From assembly GCA_945937975.1 (NCBI GenBank), contig CAMEUD010000011.1, positions 1-19,072 of the forward strand: a DNA stretch of 19,072 nt, written 5' to 3'. The notes beneath the pieces were generated by a model that was not told the DNA's origin, made no database searches, and was given only the letters and a program-made list of their open reading frames with translations. The DNA comes from an uncultured Clostridia bacterium (GTDB lineage: Bacteria; Bacillota; Clostridia; Christensenellales; UBA1242). How positions within the stretch are numbered: position 1 is the first letter of the stretch; the number at the start of each line of letters is the position of its first letter. A program made the position numbers and the translations under genes. Below are positions 1 to 6,643 of this stretch, one piece after another.

Positions 1-392
1 GTATGTTTTTTTCCAAAAAATGGATTATCTTTGCCTTTTAATTTTCCTTTTTTATTTTTTTTCATTTTATCAATCTGTTCTTTTGATAAATGCTTATTAA
101 TGTTCCCACCAAGTTCTATATTGTAACCAAATTTTCTATCACTAGATTTATATAAATCGATATAATATATTTCATAATAATCTAATTCTTTTTCATCACA
201 AAATTTTATTATTTCTATTTTAAAATTTTTATATCCATACTTCTTTGTTGCTTTTCTTAAATAATTGTTATTTTCATTATAATTTTTAATCATAGATTTA
301 TGTTGTTTTATTCTATCTTTTAAATTTGTGCTTTGACCTATATATACCTTGCCATTTATAATATTTGTTATTTTGTATATTCCTTTATTCAT
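1..392 (-). CDS. GIY-YIG homing endonuclease (3' end beyond window)
   Basis: About 130 residues are visible, running off the left edge. The GIY motif is residues 4-6 and YIG is 17-19. Arg27 and Glu74 fit the catalytic Arg and Glu of the GIY-YIG nuclease fold, and a YNIELGGN stretch follows at 90-97. Residues 123-130 read NPFFGKKH, which resembles the NUMOD3 DNA-binding repeat of homing endonucleases. Family role: site-specific nicking or cutting that spreads the gene into uninterrupted alleles. The ATG at 390-392 follows a GGGAGG ribosome binding site that is itself in a hairpin (399-426), and the gene has its own promoter (451-479). It sits just after the minor capsid gene, a usual place for a free-standing homing gene in a phage head operon. 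Domain assignment is firm; the C-terminus is not seen. Confidence 0.9.
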   Translation of the reverse strand, partial: MNKGIYKITNIINGKVYIGQSTNLKDRIKQHKSMIKNYNENNNYLRKATKKYGYKNFKIEIIKFCDEKELDYYEIYYIDLYKSSDRKFGYNIELGGNINKHLSKEQIDKMKKNKKGKLKGKDNPFFGKKH

Positions 393-398
393 TCTAAT

Positions 399-426
399 AC
401 CTCCCGTAATAAAGTATTAGGGAAGT
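399..426 (-). promoter_or_regulatory. Hairpin sequestering the homing-endonuclease RBS
   Basis: On the minus strand ACTTCCC (426-420) can pair with GGGAGGT (405-399), one G-U included, burying the ribosome binding site; TAAT/ATTA adds pairs inside. Alternative pairings exist: CCGTAAT with ATTACGG, and CTAATAC with GTATTAG. They interleave in the order a-b-a'-b', so a pseudoknot or switching is possible. The pairing is seen in the sequence; the regulatory effect is inferred. Confidence 0.6.
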
Positions 427-450
427 GATTACGGCACTCCCCATATATAA

Positions 451-479
451 ATTATAGCATAAATTAGTTATTTTTTCAA
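451..479 (-). promoter_or_regulatory. Sigma-A promoter for the homing endonuclease gene
   Basis: TTGAAA (479-474), a 17-nt spacer and TATAAT (456-451) with an extended TG (TGCTATAAT). The -35 box lies in the last codons of the minor capsid gene. The expected start near 444 gives a short leader holding the RBS hairpin. No terminator was seen between the minor capsid gene and this point, so read-through transcripts are also expected. Confidence 0.75.
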
Positions 480-1778
480 GTTTTTAACACTTGTTCTTTT
501 ATACCCAGGCACCCATCCTTTTGTTGCTAATTTATTAGGTAAACCTGATACTTTAACTACTTGTCTATATTTAGTTGTAAGTTGGGTTATCTTTGTTTGT
601 GAACTCAATATCAAGTCATCATCACCCGAACTTTTAGCCATTATTTGCATGTCTTTGTTTTTTCTTATTTCTAATGCAATTCTATTAAGTAATTGTTCCC
701 CCTCGTAAAAAGTGTAGTGCTTACCCTCAAATTCAAAACCATCATTGTTTTTCTTTTTATCTTCTTCTAATTGTTTGTCAGTAAATTGTGGTCTTGATAC
801 ACTTAATACAATAGAAAAGATATAATGATAACACGACATAGTAGAAACAGGTCTATTTAGATTATTATTAATATAATCAAAATCATAATACCATTTGCCT
901 TTGCATTTAACCCTATGATTAACCTCATCTATGTCTTTTAGTGTTATTTCTTTTTCCATTCCATTTTTTATTTGTTCTTTAAGAATATTTAATTTAACAA
1001 ATTGGTGACCATCTATATCAAATTTACCATTTTCTATATCATTGTTGGAGTGATCTGGAGCCGAATTACTATGGTGACTAACTTCTACTGCATTATAGCC
1101 AAACTCTTCTCCAAACAACATTTGTGATTGATTGCTAACTTCCCTTACGGCATCCAATACGTTCATTCTCACAGAGCTATCAATTCTTCTTGAATAATTA
1201 TTAGCATAATCTATTCTTCTCACTCCACTATCGCTTAATTGCTTTAAAGTACTTCTCATTGCTTGTTGATATGTTTCTTTGCCTTGACTAATAGCAACCA
1301 CACATTTATCTATTACATATTTGTATGTTTCATCAATGTCTAATAGTAAAGGTTCCCCATTATCTCCTAAAAGCCTAAAACCTGTGCTTTTAGCGATGTT
1401 TTTAAATTCTTCACCACTTACCTTATAAACGCTAGAAACAAGCCTCTGGAGTGTTTTATTCTCGCTATACAGAGGTGTTTCAAGCCCACGGCTTCTGTAG
1501 TACACATCAGCAAAACCAATGTTCTCTTTTGCAACCTTTTCTAGTATTGCTTTCAAATCTTTAACAGACAAGCCACTTATTTTAGATAATTCATTTAATA
1601 ATTGCTTAACTGTTGTGTTATATTTAAGTTGTTGTGCTAATTTATGAGCTTGGCTTGGAGTTAAATCTTTAAATTGCTTGATAACATTTCCTAATTCTTC
1701 TAATACTTTCGTGTTATAATCTTGAAATCTTTTGTCAAATACACTTAACAACTTTTCTTGTAATTTTTCATCTATCAT
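468..1778 (-). CDS. Phage minor capsid protein (Phage_min_cap2-like)
   Basis: 436 aa. The pattern RRIDYANNYSRRIDSSVR, then a conserved VEVS-H segment, then SCYHYIFSIVLSVSRPQF and an EGKHYTFYEG stretch, matches the minor capsid protein family of A118-like Firmicutes phages, which follows the portal gene and takes part in head assembly. The ATG at 1778 has AAGGAG six bases upstream, and that ribosome binding site is formed by the last codons and stop of the preceding gene. In related phages this gene directly follows the portal; here six small genes intervene. Between the VEVS segment and the SCYHY segment the protein carries a Lys/Asn-rich stretch that I read as lineage-specific. Family call from recalled motifs, not a search. 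Confidence 0.8.
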   Translation of the reverse strand: MIDEKLQEKLLSVFDKRFQDYNTKVLEELGNVIKQFKDLTPSQAHKLAQQLKYNTTVKQLLNELSKISGLSVKDLKAILEKVAKENIGFADVYYRSRGLETPLYSENKTLQRLVSSVYKVSGEEFKNIAKSTGFRLLGDNGEPLLLDIDETYKYVIDKCVVAISQGKETYQQAMRSTLKQLSDSGVRRIDYANNYSRRIDSSVRMNVLDAVREVSNQSQMLFGEEFGYNAVEVSHHSNSAPDHSNNDIENGKFDIDGHQFVKLNILKEQIKNGMEKEITLKDIDEVNHRVKCKGKWYYDFDYINNNLNRPVSTMSCYHYIFSIVLSVSRPQFTDKQLEEDKKKNNDGFEFEGKHYTFYEGEQLLNRIALEIRKNKDMQIMAKSSGDDDLILSSQTKITQLTTKYRQVVKVSGLPNKLATKGWVPGYKRTSVKNLKK

Positions 1779-1782
1779 TTAA

Positions 1783-1998
1783 TCACTCCTTATTATCATA
1801 ATCATACAACATTTTTTCAAGTTCATTAATTCTTCCACTTTCGCATTTTAATTCTTCTATTAATTTGCATACTTCTACAAGCCTACTATTATTAATGCCA
1901 GTTTTATAATCTATTTCTCTTTCTACATAAATTTGACACAATTTTTTGATTTTTTTAAAATGATATTCCATTACTTCTAATATTTCTTCTTTATTCAT
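1783..1998 (-). CDS. Small hypothetical phage protein (71 aa)
   Basis: The protein is helical and charged (MNKEEILEVMEYHFKKIKKL at the start) and ends in YDYDNKE. The chosen ATG (1998) has AAGGA upstream and overlaps the stop of the preceding gene by eight bases (AATGAATAA), indicating translational coupling; an upstream in-frame ATG three codons earlier is possible. The terminal AAG GAG TGA supplies the ribosome binding site of the minor capsid gene. A run of spaced hydrophobic residues suggests a short coiled coil near the C-terminus. Function unknown. It is part of the small-gene cassette between portal and minor capsid. Confidence 0.65.
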   Translation of the reverse strand: MNKEEILEVMEYHFKKIKKLCQIYVEREIDYKTGINNSRLVEVCKLIEELKCESGRINELEKMLYDYDNKE

Positions 1999-2380
1999 TA
2001 CTATCACTTCCTTGTTCTAATTCTTGCATTTTATCTATAAGAATTGTTATAGACCTTGTACTTGCTTCTAATGGTAAATACATATAATATTCTTTTACTA
2101 TATAATCTTTTAATTTATTCCAATTATCTTTTAAACTTCTTGCATATGTTTTAACATCATCAAATAATGTGTCTTCAGCTAATCCTAATGCTCTTGTTAT
2201 ATCTTCCATTTCTAGTCTAAATGTTTCTTCATTTGTTTGAGTTACTAATAATTGTTCTTTTAGTTGTTTGTTTTCTTTTTCTAATTTATCTGTATATTTT
2301 TGAAATCTTACATTATCTTCATAAAGTTCTTCCCATGTTCGCTCGTAACCATTATCATTGAAAACTCTATAATCACTCAT
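1991..2380 (-). CDS. Hypothetical coiled-coil phage protein (129 aa)
   Basis: Residues about 28-48 (YTDKLEKENKQLKEQLLVTQ) are a clear coiled coil; the C-terminal half looks helical with an acidic end. The ATG at 2380 directly abuts the previous stop (TAAATG), with GAGGTGG eight bases upstream inside the previous gene. Coiled-coil proteins of this size are common among small phage accessory genes, and no catalytic motif is visible. The gene lies in the cassette driven by the promoter at 3239-3267. Function unknown. Confidence 0.7.
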   Translation of the reverse strand: MSDYRVFNDNGYERTWEELYEDNVRFQKYTDKLEKENKQLKEQLLVTQTNEETFRLEMEDITRALGLAEDTLFDDVKTYARSLKDNWNKLKDYIVKEYYMYLPLEASTRSITILIDKMQELEQGSDSNE

Positions 2381-2396
2381 TTATTCCACCTCTTTA
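2379..2396. repeat. 18-bp direct repeat at gene junction, copy 1
   Basis: Identical to 2570-2587. Each copy holds the terminal KEVE-stop codons of one gene, the GAGGTGG ribosome binding site and the start region of the next gene. The two copies bracket the 62-aa gene exactly. Confidence 0.85.
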
Positions 2397-2569
2397 TCTA
2401 CTTCTTTTAACCATCTATCTAATTTTTCTTTTGCTTCTTCAATTAAATCTTGTAGCCATATTTCTCTTAATTCAATTAATGGTATAAATTCAGTTATATA
2501 ATCATCTACTATTGTAGAATATATTGCATATAATTCTTTATTTTTCTTTTTATGAAGTTCTCTAGCCAT
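2381..2569 (-). CDS. Small hypothetical phage protein (62 aa)
   Basis: Mostly helical and amphipathic; it ends in DKEVE. The start at 2569 follows GAGGTGG. The gene is bounded on both sides by the same 18-bp sequence (2379-2396 and 2570-2587), so it looks like a removable single-gene cassette: recombination between the copies would delete it and leave a working start for the next gene. No known domain was recognised. Confidence 0.65.
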   Translation of the reverse strand: MARELHKKKNKELYAIYSTIVDDYITEFIPLIELREIWLQDLIEEAKEKLDRWLKEVDKEVE

Positions 2570-2587
2570 ATTTATTCCACCTCTTTA
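2570..2587. repeat. 18-bp direct repeat at gene junction, copy 2
   Basis: Identical to 2379-2396. It spans the KEVE-stop end of the 83-aa gene and the ribosome binding site of the 62-aa gene. Confidence 0.85.
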
Positions 2588-2823
2588 CCATTTAATCTTT
2601 TTATTATTGAAGATATTTTTCTTTGAATTTCAAAATTTTCTTCTCTCGTTTCTGGTTTATATATCATATCTTTTAAAATAAATAATTCATTTGTTGCTTT
2701 ATCTATTACTTCTTTTTGCTTTTGAACTTGATTTTGTAAATTATTCAACCATCGGTGAGTATATCTTGATTGATAATATTTTCCATCTTTAACATTATAA
2801 AAATATATTATTTCTTCTTCCAT
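2572..2823 (-). CDS. Small hypothetical phage protein (83 aa)
   Basis: The N-terminus has an aromatic, WYL-like patch (IIYFYNVKDGKYYQSRYTHR), followed by a helical region from about residue 27 with coiled-coil spacing. The ATG at 2823 has AGGAG ten bases upstream. The gene ends in GKEVE, the same ending as its neighbour, because both share the junction repeat. I do not recognise the family. It is expressed with the other small genes from the 3239-3267 promoter. Confidence 0.65.
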   Translation of the reverse strand: MEEEIIYFYNVKDGKYYQSRYTHRWLNNLQNQVQKQKEVIDKATNELFILKDMIYKPETREENFEIQRKISSIIKRLNGKEVE

Positions 2824-2827
2824 ATTC

Positions 2828-2980
2828 TTACTTCTCCTTTTTCATTTCTTTAAGTGTTTCTCGCATAAATTGTTCTATTAATGAAGATACACTTCTGCCT
2901 ATGCAAATGGCATAAATTTGAAAATCTTGATATACTTTCTTATCAAAAGTGTGTGTTTTTCTGATTTTGTTTTCTTTCAT
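2828..2980 (-). CDS. Ribbon-helix-helix (CopG/Arc-like) DNA-binding protein
   Basis: 50 aa. A short basic strand (KIRKTHTFD) is followed by VYQDFQIYAICIGRSVSSLI and EQFMRETLKEMKK, the strand-helix-helix layout of small MetJ/Arc-type repressors. The GRSVSSLIEQFM segment matches the second-helix pattern. The ATG at 2980 follows GAGGTAATAGA, and the previous stop lies within that ribosome binding site. It may regulate the small-gene cassette, including the promoter at 3239-3267, but that is inference. It is the second such protein in the window; the other is at 15358-15474. Confidence 0.65.
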   Translation of the reverse strand: MKENKIRKTHTFDKKVYQDFQIYAICIGRSVSSLIEQFMRETLKEMKKEK

Positions 2981-2984
2981 TCTA

Positions 2985-3206
2985 TTACCTCTTCATTTCT
3001 TTATACATATTTTTTAAATTAATTCCGTTATAAATTGACAATGCTCTATCTCTTTCTTTAATTGGAAATTTCAAAATATAGTCGGTTGCTTCATAACTTC
3101 CACCTTTAGACCATTTCTTGTATAACTGAATATAATAATAATCATTATCACAATTATATTCAATTAAATAATATGTGCCTAATTTTTTCTCTAAAATTTT
3201 TTTCAT
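2985..3206 (-). CDS. Small hypothetical phage protein (73 aa)
   Basis: First gene after the promoter at 3239-3267. I chose the ATG at 3206 because AAGGAG lies ten bases upstream; the longer reading frame from 3248 would start at or before the likely transcript start. The protein is rich in Tyr and Lys (TYYLIEYN, DYYYIQLYKKW), suggesting a small beta-rich fold. It ends in KEMKR, whose last codons provide the ribosome binding site of the ribbon-helix-helix gene. Function unknown. Confidence 0.65.
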   Translation of the reverse strand: MKKILEKKLGTYYLIEYNCDNDYYYIQLYKKWSKGGSYEATDYILKFPIKERDRALSIYNGINLKNMYKEMKR

Positions 3207-3238
3207 TTTTTCATTTCTCCTTTTCTTAATACAATTAT

Positions 3239-3267
3239 ATATTAACATAGAGTATTTACTTTGTCAA
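3239..3267 (-). promoter_or_regulatory. Early-type promoter for the inserted small-gene cassette
   Basis: TTGACA (3267-3262), a 17-nt spacer and TAATAT (3244-3239) preceded by TG (extended -10). The -35 box is flanked by AAGTA direct repeats (AAGTA-TTGACA-AAGTA). This 16-nt block (3257-3272) is identical to the block at the promoter at 17408-17436, indicating shared control. Confidence 0.8.
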
Positions 3268-3272
3268 TACTT
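3257..3272 (-). repeat. 16-nt promoter block shared with 17426-17441
   Basis: TACTTTGTCAATACTT on the plus strand, identical to 17426-17441. It holds the -35 element between two AAGTA repeats 11 bp apart, and is a candidate operator shared by two operons. Confidence 0.7.
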
Positions 3273-3299
3273 AATTAACACTTTTGCTAAATTTGTAAT

Positions 3300-3326
3300 A
3301 AAAAAAGAAAGATTTTACTCTTTCTT
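3300..3326 (-). terminator. Rho-independent terminator at the portal stop
   Basis: On the minus strand AAGAAAGA (3326-3319), a six-base loop and TCTTTCTT (3312-3305), followed by a run of seven T. The stem overlaps the last codons and stop of the portal gene. It separates the packaging/portal unit from the small-gene cassette. The stem is A/T-rich, so termination may be partial. Confidence 0.7.
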
Positions 3327-4691
3327 ATCTTTTTCCTCATCATTTTTATTGTTTTTGTTATTTTCATCAAGTAAATCATCCACATTTGGTGTTTCTTCTT
3401 CTATCTCTTCAATAGCCTTTTTGCTTTCTTCTAATGTTTCGCTAGGTATGATCCAGTTACGTAGCTCGGCTTTACTTATTACGCCTTGGCTAACTCCTTG
3501 AATGTAATGATTAAATTCTTCTTGTGTATCAGTCAATAATGAATAATCCCAATTAAATGCAAGTTCATAATCACCAAGTGGGCTTAAATTATATCTATTT
3601 GCTAACACATTACAAGCATAGATAAAGTCTTCCATTCCTTTTTCAAAATTCTTACGAATATCATTAACTAAAGTAAATGTGTCGTACATTGCTCGGCGAA
3701 TTTCAGTAGCTGTTGCGTTTGAACTTTCCATGTCAGTTAAGAAACCTTTGCTAACACCGACCTCTTTTTCAAGTCTTGTATAAAGTTCTTGTAACCTAGC
3801 ATAATAAGAACTCTCTCTTATTGCTGGGCTAAATTCTTGAAAGAAGTCATCACTATCGCTTCTAAATGTCTTAAATAAGCCATTTTTAGGTAGTCTAGGG
3901 CGTCCTTGGCTATCTTTATCGAACATTGTTACATCTACGCCTACAAAAGCCTCTTTTAGTGCAAATTCACGGGCTATTTGCTTTAAGCATTCTTTTATCT
4001 CGGCAATTGTATGGTCGCAACCAAATGTGATAGGTACGCCATATTTGTCATTGCCAATTCTATTATTAACAGGCGATTTAATATAGCCAAATAGAACTCT
4101 ATCAACATTCATTATTCTTTCTTCTGGATTAATACTAGCCCACTCAGGAATTAAATCAACATCAATTTCGCTTCCTTGCTGGTCTGTATATTTTTGTCTC
4201 ATTATTATTACGTTATTTTCAATAGTGTAATTTACCCATCTAAAATAAGTTTCACTTATAGAGCCACTTGTAATTGTCTTTTGTTCGGCAAGTAAAGTAG
4301 CTCCAGTTATTTTGTCGCCACTTATTTGGTCTATTGTAAGCCTGTCTTGTTCTACAAGTGTGTATAATAACTTTCCATTGTCGATATAAGGAACTATACA
4401 CACACCTCCATAACCAAGTTGCATACCTACTATCTTTTTGCCTCTAGCCATTGCTAGGTTTAATGTATCAGTAAGCATTTCCGTTCTTTTGTTGTTGCCT
4501 ACTATATTAACTGTGCTATCACTTACAGCAAAGTTTGCTAGTTTGTTAGCAAATATACTCGTAAAATTAATTTCATCAATCGCTCTGTATTCTTGAGCGA
4601 ATTTGTCGTTCATTGTCATTTCGGCATTATTAGTTTCAGTTTTAACGCCAAACAACGTTTTTAAAATCCAATTAAATAAAGTTTTTAACAT
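3315..4691 (-). CDS. Phage portal protein (A118-like)
   Basis: 458 aa, usual length for this group. It directly follows the large terminase and shares one base with its stop (TAATG), so the two are translationally coupled. Segments QLGYGGVCIVPYIDNGKLLY, the long central beta region, and GFLTDMESSNATATEIRRAM with the following helix are typical of Firmicutes portal proteins of the A118/SPP1-like type. The portal forms the dodecameric DNA gate at one head vertex and binds the terminase. The C-terminal tail (about residues 428-458) is a run of Glu, Asp, Asn and Lys, probably disordered. A terminator overlaps the end of the gene, which is unusual because head genes normally continue from here. 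Confidence 0.88.
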   Translation of the reverse strand: MLKTLFNWILKTLFGVKTETNNAEMTMNDKFAQEYRAIDEINFTSIFANKLANFAVSDSTVNIVGNNKRTEMLTDTLNLAMARGKKIVGMQLGYGGVCIVPYIDNGKLLYTLVEQDRLTIDQISGDKITGATLLAEQKTITSGSISETYFRWVNYTIENNVIIMRQKYTDQQGSEIDVDLIPEWASINPEERIMNVDRVLFGYIKSPVNNRIGNDKYGVPITFGCDHTIAEIKECLKQIAREFALKEAFVGVDVTMFDKDSQGRPRLPKNGLFKTFRSDSDDFFQEFSPAIRESSYYARLQELYTRLEKEVGVSKGFLTDMESSNATATEIRRAMYDTFTLVNDIRKNFEKGMEDFIYACNVLANRYNLSPLGDYELAFNWDYSLLTDTQEEFNHYIQGVSQGVISKAELRNWIIPSETLEESKKAIEEIEEETPNVDDLLDENNKNNKNDEEKDKKE

Positions 4692-5989
4692 TACATAACC
4701 TCCTCATAGTTAATTGCATCCATTATTCTTTTCATATCTCTTTCATATGAATACTCATAAGCATCCATACTATCTATATCAGTAGTAAAATCATCAAGCC
4801 TAGTATCTTCCAATTTATTATCATCCCACATAGCAGTTTTCATAGCCTTTATAAGACTATCACACTCGCCGTTAAGATATTTCCATATGCCAAATGCTAA
4901 CATCTTGTTTTGAGCTTCTATTCGGTCGTTTACAGGGTATTTTCGGCTACCTCTAACGATAGTATTCCAACCTCGCTCACGAACAGCGTTGTCTAAACTT
5001 CTTATGTGTACGCTTTCTTCATTATCTGGGTAAACATAATCAATGTTGCAGTGAAATTTATTTTTGCAATATTCTATAAATTCCATTTGCTTTTCTAATA
5101 GTTGTTTGCTGTCTAACTCATCAGTTATTCTTATACTTGCCATTGTTACTACTTTAGTATAATCATAAGCTATTCTTGTGCAGACAAATGCTTGACCTGA
5201 TTTTGTGCCCCCATAGTCAATGCCTATAATAGTTTCGCCTAATGGTAAATTATCAACCCATTTTTGTTTACCATTTACTATCTTTAATTCGCATTGATAG
5301 TCCATTCCATATCGTTCAGGATTATCAGCAAACTTTTTATAGCATAATCCTTGAGCATTGCAAGCCCTACCTAAAATATATCTGTCATAATAAATTGTTC
5401 CAACATATTCTTTACATAAATTATCAACATACACTTTTGGTAAAAAAGGATTGTCAAACAAAGTATATCTTTGTAAGTAAATATCTGCATCACTTTTTAA
5501 AAATATTTCAAACCAATGTTCCTCGTGCTGAGGGTTTCCTGCAAAATCACAAACACTATATTCAAAAGACAAACGAGATTTTAAAAGTTCAAATACTTTT
5601 TCATTAATATCATATACTTCATCGATGTACAAATATTTAATTCTTGCTCCTCTGAACTTTCTAACTCTTCCAACATTGTCAGCACCAATACAATAAACTT
5701 TTTCTCCAAATATTCGACAAGTGTTATTACTTGTTATATCTGTTACTACTTTATTGCCAAACAATTCTTGTAAAGGCTCTATAACATTTCTTGTTATTGT
5801 TTCTTTTGAAACACCGACAATAAAGTTAAGTCCTTTTTTGCCTTTTCTTTCTTCAATACGATTAGGAATTACATATAAAGTATCAATATAAGTCTTTCCA
5901 CATTGTGTTGCTCCAACTTTACCATTCCAACGATGGTTAGCCTCATTTATGTAAATTGCTTGTTTTTCACTAATTTCTATTTGTTCCAT
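4691..5989 (-). CDS. terL: Terminase large subunit
   Basis: 432 aa, normal for a PBSX/SPP1-type large terminase. Residues 26-33 (GATQCGKT) are the Walker A motif. IKYLYIDE (117-124) is Walker B with the catalytic Glu. GIDYGG (256-261) starts the RNase H-like nuclease domain, with Asp258 as a metal ligand. The protein translocates DNA into the prohead through the portal and cuts it. The ATG at 5989 overlaps the end of the small subunit by about 20 bases, with AGGA eight bases upstream; the stop overlaps the portal start. Order small subunit, large subunit, portal is canonical. Confidence 0.93.
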   Translation of the reverse strand: MEQIEISEKQAIYINEANHRWNGKVGATQCGKTYIDTLYVIPNRIEERKGKKGLNFIVGVSKETITRNVIEPLQELFGNKVVTDITSNNTCRIFGEKVYCIGADNVGRVRKFRGARIKYLYIDEVYDINEKVFELLKSRLSFEYSVCDFAGNPQHEEHWFEIFLKSDADIYLQRYTLFDNPFLPKVYVDNLCKEYVGTIYYDRYILGRACNAQGLCYKKFADNPERYGMDYQCELKIVNGKQKWVDNLPLGETIIGIDYGGTKSGQAFVCTRIAYDYTKVVTMASIRITDELDSKQLLEKQMEFIEYCKNKFHCNIDYVYPDNEESVHIRSLDNAVRERGWNTIVRGSRKYPVNDRIEAQNKMLAFGIWKYLNGECDSLIKAMKTAMWDDNKLEDTRLDDFTTDIDSMDAYEYSYERDMKRIMDAINYEEVM

Positions 5990-6428
5990 CTGTATATTCC
6001 TGTGCTACTTTCCTAATTTTAGCAATAACTTGGCTTGCATTTGCAACAGCCTCTCTATCCTCATCGGTTTCAACTTTGTCTTTCCAAGTGTTAGGTTTTC
6101 TATTTTTAAGCCAAAATATTTGTGCTGTTGTATCTGGTGCAACGTGTTTTTTTACTTTTTTAGTTAAAATACCATTTTCATATGTTTCTTCTTCATATTC
6201 ATACCCTAATGCTCTTTTTAATAAAGCATTTTCTACTTCAAAGTCAACAACTTCTTTTCCTTTTTTTAAGGCGTCGGCTATGTTGACTTCTTTTTTCTTC
6301 CAATCATATAAAGTTGTTCTATTTATTCCTATATTTTTGGCTATTTGCTCGTCCGTTAAGCCACCTCTAGCCCAACCCTCTAACAATATTAATTTATCAT
6401 TTTCAAGCCACTCATTGATTTTAGCCAC
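5970..6428 (-). CDS. terS: Terminase small subunit
   Basis: 152 aa starting with GTG at 6428; GAGGTGGTGAT is the ribosome binding site, five bases away, and an ATG two bases upstream is out of frame. Residues about 21-45 (LTDEQIAKNIGINRTTLYDW and following) form a helix-turn-helix of the kind found in small terminases, which recognise the packaging site. The segment EVENALLKRALGYEYEEETY followed by APDTTAQIFWLKNRKPNTWKDK is a hallmark of the Firmicutes family. It is adjacent to and overlaps the large subunit. The pac or cos site itself cannot be identified from this window. Confidence 0.9.
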   Translation of the reverse strand: MAKINEWLENDKLILLEGWARGGLTDEQIAKNIGINRTTLYDWKKKEVNIADALKKGKEVVDFEVENALLKRALGYEYEEETYENGILTKKVKKHVAPDTTAQIFWLKNRKPNTWKDKVETDEDREAVANASQVIAKIRKVAQEYTDGTNRN

Positions 6429-6443
6429 ATCACCACCTCGCTT

Positions 6444-6641
6444 TTATAGTTTAAAAATATTTTTAATTTCTTCGAAAGAAATATCGCCCCAAATATATTC
6501 CCAAAGTAAATCTAACTGCCAAATTTTAAAAGGCTGGGAATAAAAATTGGTTTTATACTTCTTCAAATTTTCACTAGATAATTTTATCACAAAATCTCTT
6601 TCAATGCAAATTAGCCCTAAATATTCTTTTAAAGTCGGCAT
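6444..6641 (-). CDS. Small hypothetical phage protein (65 aa)
   Basis: Between the phosphoesterase and small terminase genes. The ATG at 6641 has AGGAG upstream; that site is encoded by the last codons (ATT AGG AGA AGA TAA) of the phosphoesterase gene, so the two are coupled. Rich in Trp and aromatic residues (KIWQLDLLWEYIWGDISFEE). No transmembrane segment or known domain is evident. Position just ahead of the terminase is compatible with a packaging accessory role, but this is only positional. Confidence 0.6.
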   Translation of the reverse strand: MPTLKEYLGLICIERDFVIKLSSENLKKYKTNFYSQPFKIWQLDLLWEYIWGDISFEEIKNIFKL

Positions 6642-6643
6642 GG

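Noticed and set aside
3175..3501. Plus-strand open frames across the phage part (for example 3175-3501, 6076-6543, 15825-16130)
   Set aside because: They lie opposite well-supported minus-strand genes, are rich in Phe, Leu and Ser as expected from the complement of A-rich genes, and lack ribosome binding sites.
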